From a virus: DNA of 57,423 nucleotides. Positions 15,453-24,679 of the stretch are shown here, one piece after another. The position numbers and the translations under genes are program-made. The DNA lies in the IMG/VR virus record IMGVR_UViG_3300030329_003887, positions 1 through 57,423 of that record. One strand, written 5' to 3'. Under the pieces are notes generated by a model, which saw only the letters and a list, made by a program, of their open reading frames with translations, had not been told where the DNA came from and ran no database searches. Every line of letters begins with the position of its first letter. Within the stretch, counting starts at the first letter, position 1.

Positions 15453-17036
15453 ATGAACCGTGCCGACATTCGGCAAGCAGTCTTTGATCAGATTGATTGG
15501 CAGCCCGACACCTCCGAACAGTTAGAAGCAAAGTTAAACCGGTTCATTAACCGTGCATATTTGCAGCTAGCTCTAGAGGCACCTTATCTCTTCTTTGAAG
15601 ATAAGGTGTCTTTCCGTAGTCAGGTCACGATTACTTCGGCTGACTCGATTACAAATGACCGAGTAACTCAATCAACGAACGTCGAAACTGACGGAATCGT
15701 TTGGAAGAGAACTTATACCGTTTCTGCGGATAGAACTCCCGCTGGTGATGATGCGAACATTGTCCAATGGGATCCTGAAATCGCGGCCCATAGTGCTGAA
15801 GCTCTACAGTTAGGTCATCCTTTTGAGGGGAGAACCATTGAGATTACAGACTCTACTGGCCGAGTTCATCGCCGGAAGATTCGGAGTATCCGTTGGAAAG
15901 AAATTTCCCTTACGCACACCGACTACATTGTTCTGGATCAGCCCTTAGACTTAAGGACAGATTCTTCAGCTTCTTCTGAGTATTCGTCTTTAAAGTATCG
16001 CATCGTAACGCCTTCCTATTATCTTCCGGCTGACTTGATTGAGGTTCGGAGCATTCGTTTATGGGATGAAGCGCACCGTGATCCTGTAAACTTGATTTAC
16101 ACAGAAGAAGCGGAAGAGCAGTGGTGGGATGATATTCAGGGTTCCAACTCTTCGGGGAGTCCAAGAAAAGCTTTCCGCACAGACTTCTTCCAGCTACCCG
16201 CACCTACATATAAGCCTATTGTAGAGACGGAAGACGGGACATGGGACACAACCTTTGGGCAACCGCAGCTTGCAGGGTACGAGTTTTTCTACACAATCTG
16301 CTGGGGCAGCCTCGATCCTCTTGATGGTATCGCGGCTGGGGCAGAAGGGACTCCGACGTATCATCGTCGTCCCAAGTTCGAGAGTGCGCCTTCTCCGATC
16401 AGTGAAAAGATTAGAATCTCCAGCACATCCAAAGTCGTCAAGATTACGACTCCGGATCTTGGCGCAGCATACGGGTTTACTCCATCGACAACATCATATG
16501 ATGAGTACTACCGAAGTGGATATTGGAAACGGTTCTATGTTCGTCGGACAGACTCTACAGCAGACACTGTAGGCTCAACAAATCAAGACACCGAAGGTTT
16601 CTACTACTTCGATCGTGATCCGGGCCATGACGGGCAGAAGTATTACAAAGGTAATCTGATCAACCTGTCAGAGCCTTACACAGAAACTCACGGCTACTCG
16701 GGCATTCAATTATCCCCATTGCCCGACGCTGCGTATACCGTTGATGTTCGTTGTCTGAGAAAACCGAAGCCCCTCTTAGAAGATCAGGCTGTTCCAAAGA
16801 TTCCACCGGAAGCCATCGGCATTTTGATCCACAAGATTTTGGTCCTAGTTTATGAATCTTTAGGCGCTTACGAGCTTTCACAGGCCAGCCGTGCTGTATA
16901 CTTACAGCAGCTCACTACTGTCTCGAATAGGTATGGATCCTTACCGACTGGTGTATTCCGCAAACGGCTCGCAAGAGCGGGCGGACACGGTCGAAGAGGT
17001 TATCGATTCTTAGTCGATAAAACCGGAGAATCCTGA
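15453..17036 (+). CDS. Tail tubular protein A-like head-tail adaptor, enlarged (527 aa)
   Basis: The N-terminus (LEAKLNRFINRAYLQLALEAPYLFFEDKVSF) and C-terminus (PKIPPEAIGILIHKILVLVYESLGAYELSQASR) match the helical parts of T7 gp11-like adaptors, which sit beneath the portal. T7-type proteins are near 200 aa; here the middle (about 60-440) is a large beta-rich insertion with Tyr/Asp-rich segments and an Fn3-like stretch (FFYTICW...). Its stop overlaps the next start (TGATG). It should form the first ring of the short tail. Confidence 0.82.
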   Translation: MNRADIRQAVFDQIDWQPDTSEQLEAKLNRFINRAYLQLALEAPYLFFEDKVSFRSQVTITSADSITNDRVTQSTNVETDGIVWKRTYTVSADRTPAGDDANIVQWDPEIAAHSAEALQLGHPFEGRTIEITDSTGRVHRRKIRSIRWKEISLTHTDYIVLDQPLDLRTDSSASSEYSSLKYRIVTPSYYLPADLIEVRSIRLWDEAHRDPVNLIYTEEAEEQWWDDIQGSNSSGSPRKAFRTDFFQLPAPTYKPIVETEDGTWDTTFGQPQLAGYEFFYTICWGSLDPLDGIAAGAEGTPTYHRRPKFESAPSPISEKIRISSTSKVVKITTPDLGAAYGFTPSTTSYDEYYRSGYWKRFYVRRTDSTADTVGSTNQDTEGFYYFDRDPGHDGQKYYKGNLINLSEPYTETHGYSGIQLSPLPDAAYTVDVRCLRKPKPLLEDQAVPKIPPEAIGILIHKILVLVYESLGAYELSQASRAVYLQQLTTVSNRYGSLPTGVFRKRLARAGGHGRRGYRFLVDKTGES

Positions 17037-17347
17037 TGGAACAAGAAGCCTTACGTGAAGCCCTCGATCTACCTGTTGATGCCCCTATTCCGGGAGCAAT
17101 GTACCGACGCAAGCAGACCAATAATCATTGGGAGTTTGCCACTGTAATTGCGCTTGAAGTCCTTTCGGACAAGCGGTGGGTAGCTGTGTTTGCTTCTGTC
17201 CGTTTTGGAGAAGAACGGATCACAAGCGAGCACAACAACTTGCGTAGCTATGAGCTTCATTCTTTGCCTCAAGCTGCTACCGCAACTCTGGTTAGTCCTA
17301 CCCTCACATCCGAAGCTCTTGATAGTATCTTATCTGCGGAGGCGTAG
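17036..17347 (+). CDS. Small protein between the two tail tube genes (103 aa)
   Basis: Not recognised. It overlaps the adaptor stop by one base and abuts the nozzle gene (TAGATG). Globular beta-type sequence (HWEFATVIALEVLSDKRWVAVFASVRFGEERI) that looks like a small SH3/beta-barrel; charged N-terminus. A minor tail or tail-assembly component by position. Confidence 0.68.
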   Translation: MEQEALREALDLPVDAPIPGAMYRRKQTNNHWEFATVIALEVLSDKRWVAVFASVRFGEERITSEHNNLRSYELHSLPQAATATLVSPTLTSEALDSILSAEA

Positions 17348-19972
17348 ATGCCTTCAGATGAAGCAAAGCGAAAAAAGCTAGAGCCGCAAACGCTTCGGGT
17401 TTCTTCTGGGAAGATCTTTACGCCGATTGAGTTGGCGGAAAGGATCCACAACTTTGCCCGTACTGAAGAGAATACTCTTAAGTCATGTGCGGGCATTATC
17501 CCTTACTGCCCTAGGATGCCGGATTTTTCAGGTAGCTCTTCTTCTGACGAACTCTACGAAGTTAATGCGAAGGAAGAGCTGATCAGCATTGCCTATCAAG
17601 AAGACGCTTACGACGTAAAAACCTTTCAAACGAAAGAAAATGGGAAGCATGTTCCAATACACGGAATCTTCCACGCAAGACTACACCGTGGGCAGCGGGA
17701 CGTTCTGCTGGTCCAGCGTGGGGATAGCCTCCTTGTCCACAAGGGCTATACGCAGAGTTGGAGAGTCCTAGTCGGGCCAGAAGTTTTGAGTAGTCTTTAC
17801 ATAAAAACTGCCCTAGAAACAACGGCCTATGATTCACCCAAGGTCAGGTTTCCAACTCAGTTTGTAGCCACTCCCACCGGTATCATCATCGTCCCTCAAG
17901 GGGAGTCAGATCCCGGCGCATATTTTTATGACGGAGAAGTGATTCTTCCTTTGGGGTATCAGCAGCCACCGAGTGCTCCAACAATCCTAGGTCCAAATAG
18001 TTCGGATGATGATGGAAAAGATTGGAAAACTAATATGCAGGGGTACAGTGTACATAAAGGTACCCGAAGATACGACAGCAGCGGTACAAGCCATGTCCTT
18101 TTCGGTGTTGGTCAAATCGGAACAGTCGTTACTCAGCCCGATGGAAACCATAAAAAACCGAGCAAACTACGCTCTAGTGTTGGCCACCTAGAACCCGGAT
18201 CATGGCAAGTCGCAGTTCAGTGGGTTGACCATTGGGGAAACCTTTCTCCGATTTCTCCCCGAAGTGCCGCGCAACGCCTCGACTATAGGTCTTCTACATG
18301 GAATGGGACGGACGACTCTGCTGAGCCCGATTCTCCTGATGCGCTTCGGCAGTCTTTCCATGTCTCCGACATCCCTATCGGGCCCAAAGGAACAACAGGT
18401 CGGAATCTATTTCGGACAAAAGATCTGAGAAATGCTGGAACAGCCGCGCTCTACTCTTACCCGTCAGCGAGCATCAGTGGGTCACATGAAATCGAACTTT
18501 CAGACTTTGCTACAATACCTGAAAATATTTCTACAGATTTCCCTGACAACTATCCAGATGCACATCTAGCTGCGCAGCCAAAAAACATTGTAGCTGTACC
18601 GAAGTTTAAACTCTGTGAAGTAGCGTTTGGACGATTGTGGATTGCAAACTTCACAACCTTTCCGGGTAAAATCCGCTATTCCATTCCCGGTATGTGGGGA
18701 ACATTCGAGTTCGGATCAGAGCTTGTGCCTGACGCTACCGGGCAAATCACCGGAATGAAGGCGACCCAAGGTGGGCTTTTAGTCTTTACCGAGCACAGTG
18801 TTTATCTGGTTCGCCCAAACTCTGATAACTCAGGATTCACTTCAGCATCCCTCAATAATCAAATCGGCTGTTCCGCCCCAAGCTCTATTCAAACAATGCC
18901 TGATGGTTCAGTTATCTGGCTAGGGACGAATTACTTTTACCGGTTTGATGGTGAAAAGGTTGTTCCCGTTTCAGAGGCAATCCAACATGAGACCCGTCGA
19001 ATAAATCGCGCACGAGTCCCCCAAGCGTGCTCTGCAATTGATGAAGGCCGATTCGAGTATCTTTGCTGGGTAGCTGTAGATGAAAGCAACACGAACAATC
19101 TGTGCTTTGTTTATGATGGTCAAGGTTGGAAGACTCGTAATGGGGAAAACTTTCAAGCAGCGTGTCGAACATTAGACCACCGAAACTATATCTTAGGTGC
19201 GGGAAGGCCCGATGGAGAATTCCTCGGATATAAGGATGAGGTTATTTTTGATCTCCCATTTTCTGATCGTAGGGAAGGGGACCAAGATCCAGATTCACCC
19301 CCGATTACGACAAACGCATCAGAAACAAATGAACGTACCTTTAAGGTGGAGTTACCGAAGACGCCTTTAGTTTACCCAGATGTCTGGGTTCTCGACCATG
19401 AGTGGGTAGATTTTGAACTTCATCGAGATCACCCATTCATTGAGACTTCATGGATCAATGGTCTGAGTGAAGAGCGAAGCACTCCACTGACTGTAAAGGT
19501 GTGGTTTCGAGAAACGTCTACACAAGAAAAGATTGAAGTAGATATCTACCGAGACTGGAGAAAGAATAAAGCTGTAGATACAGTTGAGCTGGATCTCCAT
19601 AGTAATACTGATCCTCCTGCTACATGGGGCTCAGATGAAGGATCAGATGATTTACACACTTTCTTGGGCACCGATGATACCTATATCTCTAAGCGTCGGC
19701 CTTTTTGGGTACGAAAGGATATTTTCATCCCATCATGCAAAGCATTTAAGCTCGTCTTTAAGCGGACGTTGACTCACCCACTTTCTAAGGCAGCCCCGTA
19801 TACAGACTCTTCGGGGAAGATCCTAGGCTCGGCTTCTCCAACACATGTTTACCGAGAGGGTGCGTTAATCTCGAATAAGGCACGTAGATCGCCAATCGAG
19901 TTTATCGCATTCTCGGTTGAAGAGGCTGTTCGCCCGAGTGGTATGCGAATGAACCGCCCAAAGAAGGGGTAG
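17348..19972 (+). CDS. Tail tubular protein B-like nozzle (874 aa)
   Basis: Large beta-propeller type nozzle protein (T7 gp12-like), forming the distal tail tube. ATG after GGAGG. Typical features are seen in the C-terminal half: GLLVFTEHSVYLVRP, PDGSVIWLGTNYFYRFDGE, NLCFVYDGQGWKTRNGENF and NYILGAGRPDGEFLGY, the recurring 'value display' blades of these nozzles. T7 gp12 is 794 aa, so the size agrees. It works with the adaptor at 15453 and connects to the fibre and ejection proteins that follow. Confidence 0.87.
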   Translation: MPSDEAKRKKLEPQTLRVSSGKIFTPIELAERIHNFARTEENTLKSCAGIIPYCPRMPDFSGSSSSDELYEVNAKEELISIAYQEDAYDVKTFQTKENGKHVPIHGIFHARLHRGQRDVLLVQRGDSLLVHKGYTQSWRVLVGPEVLSSLYIKTALETTAYDSPKVRFPTQFVATPTGIIIVPQGESDPGAYFYDGEVILPLGYQQPPSAPTILGPNSSDDDGKDWKTNMQGYSVHKGTRRYDSSGTSHVLFGVGQIGTVVTQPDGNHKKPSKLRSSVGHLEPGSWQVAVQWVDHWGNLSPISPRSAAQRLDYRSSTWNGTDDSAEPDSPDALRQSFHVSDIPIGPKGTTGRNLFRTKDLRNAGTAALYSYPSASISGSHEIELSDFATIPENISTDFPDNYPDAHLAAQPKNIVAVPKFKLCEVAFGRLWIANFTTFPGKIRYSIPGMWGTFEFGSELVPDATGQITGMKATQGGLLVFTEHSVYLVRPNSDNSGFTSASLNNQIGCSAPSSIQTMPDGSVIWLGTNYFYRFDGEKVVPVSEAIQHETRRINRARVPQACSAIDEGRFEYLCWVAVDESNTNNLCFVYDGQGWKTRNGENFQAACRTLDHRNYILGAGRPDGEFLGYKDEVIFDLPFSDRREGDQDPDSPPITTNASETNERTFKVELPKTPLVYPDVWVLDHEWVDFELHRDHPFIETSWINGLSEERSTPLTVKVWFRETSTQEKIEVDIYRDWRKNKAVDTVELDLHSNTDPPATWGSDEGSDDLHTFLGTDDTYISKRRPFWVRKDIFIPSCKAFKLVFKRTLTHPLSKAAPYTDSSGKILGSASPTHVYREGALISNKARRSPIEFIAFSVEEAVRPSGMRMNRPKKG

Positions 19973-19976
19973 GATA

Positions 19977-20672
19977 ATGGCTTGGCGACATCCAAAATAT
20001 AAACATCAAGGATTCGAACCGGTTGATCCAGATGAAGTTAATGAAAACATTCGTCAGTTTACTCAAGAAGATGCTGACATTAATGAGCATAACTTTGTTG
20101 CTATTCCCGGTGGTCCAAGCCCTGTTTCAAAACGGATCATCGACCGGAATGCTTCAACCCTAATCCAAGAAGTTGCTTATACCCCATACGAGCTAGATCG
20201 AACTAGTTCGACAAAATTCGCTTACAACTCAGACACAGATTTTCTCGATACTGATTCATACGGCGGCTTTGGAAGGGTAAAAGTAAAAAACAACGCAAGC
20301 TGGACAACTCTCCAGAATCGGCAGTTCTCATCTGATGATTCCTTGTTGTGGGTTTTCGCGTCTTTCCAGCAAATAAGCAATGCGCGTGTGATGGGTTTCC
20401 GGTCTTCTGACGGCCCGTTTATGGTTCAGTATGCTCTACGTGTAAACGGAAAACTTATTACCGAGAGTATTACAGATGCTTTCGATTTAAGGGATGATCC
20501 AGCAGGGTGTGATGCGAACCCCGGTGCTGCTTGCTTTAGTTTAGATGCGCTTGTTCCAGTAGTTTCAGGAGAATGTGAGATCGAATTAGTTGGTCGGTGC
20601 GCTGACCCGAGTCTTTATAAGAGCACGTATGTCACCACTCGTGAACTTTTCTGCGTAGAAATGAAGAGGTAA
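19977..20672 (+). CDS. Tail-associated virion protein 1 (231 aa)
   Basis: First of three consecutive virion-type genes with tiny spacing. N-terminal VDPDEVNENIRQFTQEDADI then NEHNF is a motif seen in small podovirus tail/virion proteins; the rest is beta-rich (FGRVKVKNNASWTTLQNRQF...). No enzyme motif. Probably a tail-surface protein; the similar N-terminal helix plus 'N..H/N' motif in the next two genes suggests related roles. Confidence 0.72.
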   Translation: MAWRHPKYKHQGFEPVDPDEVNENIRQFTQEDADINEHNFVAIPGGPSPVSKRIIDRNASTLIQEVAYTPYELDRTSSTKFAYNSDTDFLDTDSYGGFGRVKVKNNASWTTLQNRQFSSDDSLLWVFASFQQISNARVMGFRSSDGPFMVQYALRVNGKLITESITDAFDLRDDPAGCDANPGAACFSLDALVPVVSGECEIELVGRCADPSLYKSTYVTTRELFCVEMKR

Positions 20673-20674
20673 CT

Positions 20675-21670
20675 ATGCCCGAGTTTGCTCCACCAGATCT
20701 CGAAGAAATAACAGTAGTTGAACTTCCCGGAACCGGGTCAACTATTGGAGAATCTTTTACTAATTTCTCCTTTACTCCCGTTTCAGACGGGCAGGCATTC
20801 ACTTCAGCTCCTTTCACCTCGATCTTTAATGATCTTCAATTTAAGCTGAATCGGATTGACCGCGATGTTGTATCAGTTGGGGCGCTTAATCACGAGCACC
20901 TTTCTGCTTCTTTTATTGGAGAAACAACAACCGGATCTCGCGGATACATTCTCCATTCTGGGTCTACCTCCTATTATGATAACGACTCACTACCTCCGGG
21001 TGTGTGGCTCCATTCTGCTTCTGATCCGGGTAATGTCCTGACTTCTTTTGCTGCAGGAGAATTAAACCACTGGAGTTGTGGGGCTGAAGGCCCAGTCGGA
21101 AAACCAACTCGACCCACATTCCTGAGAGGGCTTTCGGTTGCTGCAAACGCGGAACTCGTTGACTCATCAACGCGAGACTATATCGGCGGAATAGTTATTC
21201 TTTTTGACGGAGTTCTCCGCCTGATTGGAAACTACCACAATCAACAAGCACCAGACAATCCCGGACATGGCGCATTCTATATAGTCTTGTACGCATCCGT
21301 TTCAATAAACGGTGGAGACTACAAAGACTATCCGATTCCCGTAACAGAACGCTACATTGACTGTGTCCCAAAAAGCCCCAAGCTGGGCTATCCAGCAACT
21401 CGGGATGGGCAGAACTTTAGTTTCAGGCACCTATTTACATCAAGATCTATTCCGCTTTCTCATGAATATCCCGGAGATACAAAGCCCGACATTAAGAGTA
21501 TGAAAGTCAGATCTTTTCGAGTCGGTGTTTCACTCAATGCTAACAGCAGCGAGTTCGATCAATTGGGTTTTCATGTTTCAAGCACAGAGTTTTCCTACAT
21601 GGCCATATCAGGAAAACGAAATCGACTTTATTATGTTCCAAACTCTCATGGGAACTTGGGAACTGAGTAA
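20675..21670 (+). CDS. Tail-associated virion protein 2 (331 aa)
   Basis: Beta-rich, with NDLQFKLNRIDRDVVSVGAL then NHEHLS near residues 50-75 (compare NEHNF in the previous product), followed by a jelly-roll-like region and aromatic segments (SFRVGVSLNANSSEFDQLGF). GAGGT ribosome site; its TAA overlaps the next ATG. A tail or fibre-base component by context; not identified to family. Confidence 0.72.
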   Translation: MPEFAPPDLEEITVVELPGTGSTIGESFTNFSFTPVSDGQAFTSAPFTSIFNDLQFKLNRIDRDVVSVGALNHEHLSASFIGETTTGSRGYILHSGSTSYYDNDSLPPGVWLHSASDPGNVLTSFAAGELNHWSCGAEGPVGKPTRPTFLRGLSVAANAELVDSSTRDYIGGIVILFDGVLRLIGNYHNQQAPDNPGHGAFYIVLYASVSINGGDYKDYPIPVTERYIDCVPKSPKLGYPATRDGQNFSFRHLFTSRSIPLSHEYPGDTKPDIKSMKVRSFRVGVSLNANSSEFDQLGFHVSSTEFSYMAISGKRNRLYYVPNSHGNLGTE

Positions 21671-22452
21671 TGCCAAAAACAATTATTCCAACGATCGCCA
21701 CACCAGCATCAAAGCTCGATGCAGATAAGTTTAACCGGGCGCTATACTCGCCAACGCCCCGCGTAGCTGGCAGTAAAAGTCTCGATGTCATTAATGGGCA
21801 TATCGATTCTTCAAATCTGAATGAGCCAAGTGAAAACTACCCGGACTATAGAAAAGAAGAAGCGCAGATTCCGATGAACATGATTCGTCGGGGAGCATTA
21901 GCCCGGTCTAAAACTTCTTCTGATCTTGGGCCGACCCATTTTGATAGAAACCTCTGGAAGGGGATGACCATCCATGAAAAATATATCCCCATCCCCGGCT
22001 GTGGTGTCAGTATTTTTGTCCCAAGTTCAGGCCTAGTTGCTCTTACGTGGCAAGTTTCTATTGGGCATGATGGACGACCCGAAGGCCCATCTGACGGCGC
22101 TGCGTTTGATATAACGCGAGAAGAGAACTACCGAACTCATCCGTGGCAAACGGATTCTTTTAAGCCTGTGCCCAATTCTGTAGAGCGTTGTTTCCTTGCT
22201 CTATTAAAACGGGACGGATTTTCTCTAGATGTAGTACCGGGGCATAGGTTTGAGTTGCCTTTAGCAAGAGGAACCTATTCTAGTTTCCTGACAGATCCCG
22301 GATTGGGAAGAACATGGAGCGGCCATAAACTTATCCAGTTCAATGAGGAAAAGAACTTTGGATGGCACCACTACACAATTGGTGTATCTTCTCAGGCCTT
22401 AAATACGATGATTCGTGTTAGAAATATGAAGTACGTCTGGTTTAATAAATAA
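21670..22452 (+). CDS. Tail-associated virion protein 3 (260 aa)
   Basis: Third of the set. The N-terminal region KLDADKFNRALYSP...LDVINGHIDSSNLNEPS carries the same type of helix plus 'N..H/N..L' motif. The rest is beta-rich with GCGVSIFVPSSGLVALTWQV and a C-terminal strand pattern (HHYTIGVSSQALNTMIRVRNMKYVWFN) similar in order to the end of protein 2. Likely paralogous to its neighbours, though divergence is large. Confidence 0.72.
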   Translation: MPKTIIPTIATPASKLDADKFNRALYSPTPRVAGSKSLDVINGHIDSSNLNEPSENYPDYRKEEAQIPMNMIRRGALARSKTSSDLGPTHFDRNLWKGMTIHEKYIPIPGCGVSIFVPSSGLVALTWQVSIGHDGRPEGPSDGAAFDITREENYRTHPWQTDSFKPVPNSVERCFLALLKRDGFSLDVVPGHRFELPLARGTYSSFLTDPGLGRTWSGHKLIQFNEEKNFGWHHYTIGVSSQALNTMIRVRNMKYVWFNK

Positions 22453-22466
22453 CGGAGGAACCCGCT

Positions 22467-23093
22467 ATGTCGCTCGGTAAGCCGAACAAAAATGGAACTG
22501 ATCCCGCTGAAGGGGCAATTAGCCAAGCAAGCCCTTTGCAGTCAGCATTAGCAGGTTCGGCCCTTGGGATGGTCGGATACGGAGCCCTTAAGCCTTTTCT
22601 CGGAGAAGACCCCACAAAACAATTCTCGGAAGATCTTGCGGCTCGACGAAAAGATGCCCTTATGGGCCGCCTTGGGCCGAGCCGGGAAGAGCTGGAACAG
22701 AGAAAAGATTCTGCCTTTCGGGCTGGGATTAATCTCGCAAGTCAAGGGGGGGAGGAAGCCGAGCGGGCTGTGATGGCCAGTGGTACAAGTTCTGGAGTTC
22801 CGGCCCCCGGATTAAGCGAGACGGCAGCCAATATTCAATCTCAGTATATTGAAGCTGCTGGAGAAGGCGCAGCAAAAGCTGCCGCAGATGTTGAAAAGAC
22901 TGCTGCAACGGAGAGGCTGGTTCAGTATCAACAACTCCAAGATGATGAAAAATATCTTGCAGGTCTTAGGGCTCAGGATGATGCATTGGCATCAAATCTT
23001 CTATTGAAAGGCGGTAGACTGCTTTTTGGTTTAAGCGGATTAGGTAATCCCCTCGATGTTGTTGCTCCCGAGGGTGGGAAGCTTTCAGAATAG
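22467..23093 (+). CDS. Ejection (internal virion) protein, small, gp14-like (208 aa)
   Basis: Strong ribosome site CGGAGGAAC. N-terminal hydrophobic segment SALAGSALGMVGYGALKPFL, Ala/Glu-rich helical middle (EAAGEGAAKAAADVEKTAATERL) and a second hydrophobic patch near the C-terminus (LLKGGRLLFGLSGLG). Size and place match T7 gp14, the ejected protein that forms a channel in the outer membrane. The three ejection genes lie in the T7 order small-medium-giant. The homology itself is inferred from order and composition. Confidence 0.75.
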   Translation: MSLGKPNKNGTDPAEGAISQASPLQSALAGSALGMVGYGALKPFLGEDPTKQFSEDLAARRKDALMGRLGPSREELEQRKDSAFRAGINLASQGGEEAERAVMASGTSSGVPAPGLSETAANIQSQYIEAAGEGAAKAAADVEKTAATERLVQYQQLQDDEKYLAGLRAQDDALASNLLLKGGRLLFGLSGLGNPLDVVAPEGGKLSE

Positions 23094-23104
23094 GAACAAG
23101 AGTA

Positions 23105-24679
23105 ATGACTAAAAAAATGGATCCAGTATTAGAAGAAGCTCTTATCCGGGCGAGCCCTGAAATCAATCAGTACTTACAGGCTAGCAAGGGCAAAAGTGCG
23201 CTTGAAAAGTTTAGTGACTTTTTTCGGTTGGCTCCGGATACCCGACCAGAGGAGCTTCGCCAAGTTCGGGCGAGTTCGGATAGAGCCCGCGCTAATCGAG
23301 ACGCCCTTATTCAATCTAAAGAGGAACTCGAAAGGAAGTACTACGGTGAGTTCGTAGCACTCCAACAAGCAGCGCAAGAGGGCGATCGAGAGGCCAGAAA
23401 AGCTCTCATGTCAAAGACACCTGACCTCATCAAACATATTGTTGAAGTCATGAAAAGTTCCAATCAAGTTCGCGGCCAGAATGCAACTGCTCTCGCCAAT
23501 TTAGTTGGAAAAATGCACGAAGCAGACAATGAATGGGCTGCTGCAACGGACATAAATCACGCCTCATCGGATACTCAACTACGCTTTGCTGATGCGTGGA
23601 CTGCAATGACACAGTTCACAGATGCGGAGGGGAATCTCAATATCGCAGATATTGGATCACAACAGCAAGTCCTTAATCAACTAACAGAGCTTTTTACTGA
23701 GGCTAACGCTAGGGGAGATCATTCTAATGTTCTTGGGGCACTGAATGAAAACCTCAAACGGAGGGGAGTATCTGGTGGCGTGCGGGGACTTTATGATGCG
23801 CTGAATGCTGGTTCAGTATCGAATCCAGATGGCATGACCTATGTCGGCTCGACACCTGAGATTACAAACTTCAATAGAGCACTCGAACCTTCATTGAATC
23901 TAGAAGCAGCAGCCCTTGATGTTCGCCAACAAGCTAAGGATGAGTACTCTAAGTTTTCGACTAAGCTCTCAAAATCTTTGGGAGGGCAGGGGGCAGGCGC
24001 ACTCCTGAAGTACATAGATAAAGTTTCAGCACAAGGACACGCATCCCTCGTTGAGTACGATGAGTACATGAAAAAACGGGAAGCCGAACGGGGAGTGACT
24101 CCGGGAACGGAAGATCTGCTCAGTCGAGTTTCGGAAGATGCCCGAAAACGTCTTCCACATAACTTTGATAAGCTTGACCCAACGCAACAAGAGCTACTCA
24201 TTAGAGCCGGAGAACAATGGCAAATGGCCGAAGCTCTGAAGAATACGCCGATTTACGACACTCGAAAACAAGCAGCGTATGCGAGTATCCAGAATCATCC
24301 TGCTTTTATGGAATGGTTTGAGCAGTCCAATTTTACTGATCTGAATAAGGGTACCGAGCATTTTATCGGGCTTCAGCAGCAAAACATGGAACGCTTAGAG
24401 AATCAATACGGTGGAGAAGCCGGGTACCAAGCTGAGGTAAAAGAACGTCGAGGGATTGCAGGAGACCCCCGTACCGTCACTGGACCTAAGAAAGCTCGAA
24501 TGCAAGCTCTCAGACAGAGATTGCCGAGTCTTCCTGCAGAGGAACCAGAAAGTTCGCCTGCCGCATCGGTTGGTGGGGCAGTACTGCCCACAGATAAAGG
24601 GGGAGAAGAAAAGACGAAGACGGTTTCACCTGTGACTCAACATTATATGAAGCAGCTCCAACCGAGTAAGAGCGTATAA
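23105..24679 (+). CDS. Ejection (internal virion) protein, medium, gp15-like (524 aa)
   Basis: Soluble, strongly helical protein without cysteine clusters or membrane spans (EELERKYYGEFVALQQAAQEGDREARKAL...), as in T7 gp15 (747 aa), which builds the periplasmic tube during genome ejection. The C-terminal ~60 residues are disordered (PAEEPESSPAASVGG). Its stop overlaps the next start by one base. Function is by synteny with T7-like phages. Confidence 0.72.
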   Translation: MTKKMDPVLEEALIRASPEINQYLQASKGKSALEKFSDFFRLAPDTRPEELRQVRASSDRARANRDALIQSKEELERKYYGEFVALQQAAQEGDREARKALMSKTPDLIKHIVEVMKSSNQVRGQNATALANLVGKMHEADNEWAAATDINHASSDTQLRFADAWTAMTQFTDAEGNLNIADIGSQQQVLNQLTELFTEANARGDHSNVLGALNENLKRRGVSGGVRGLYDALNAGSVSNPDGMTYVGSTPEITNFNRALEPSLNLEAAALDVRQQAKDEYSKFSTKLSKSLGGQGAGALLKYIDKVSAQGHASLVEYDEYMKKREAERGVTPGTEDLLSRVSEDARKRLPHNFDKLDPTQQELLIRAGEQWQMAEALKNTPIYDTRKQAAYASIQNHPAFMEWFEQSNFTDLNKGTEHFIGLQQQNMERLENQYGGEAGYQAEVKERRGIAGDPRTVTGPKKARMQALRQRLPSLPAEEPESSPAASVGGAVLPTDKGGEEKTKTVSPVTQHYMKQLQPSKSV

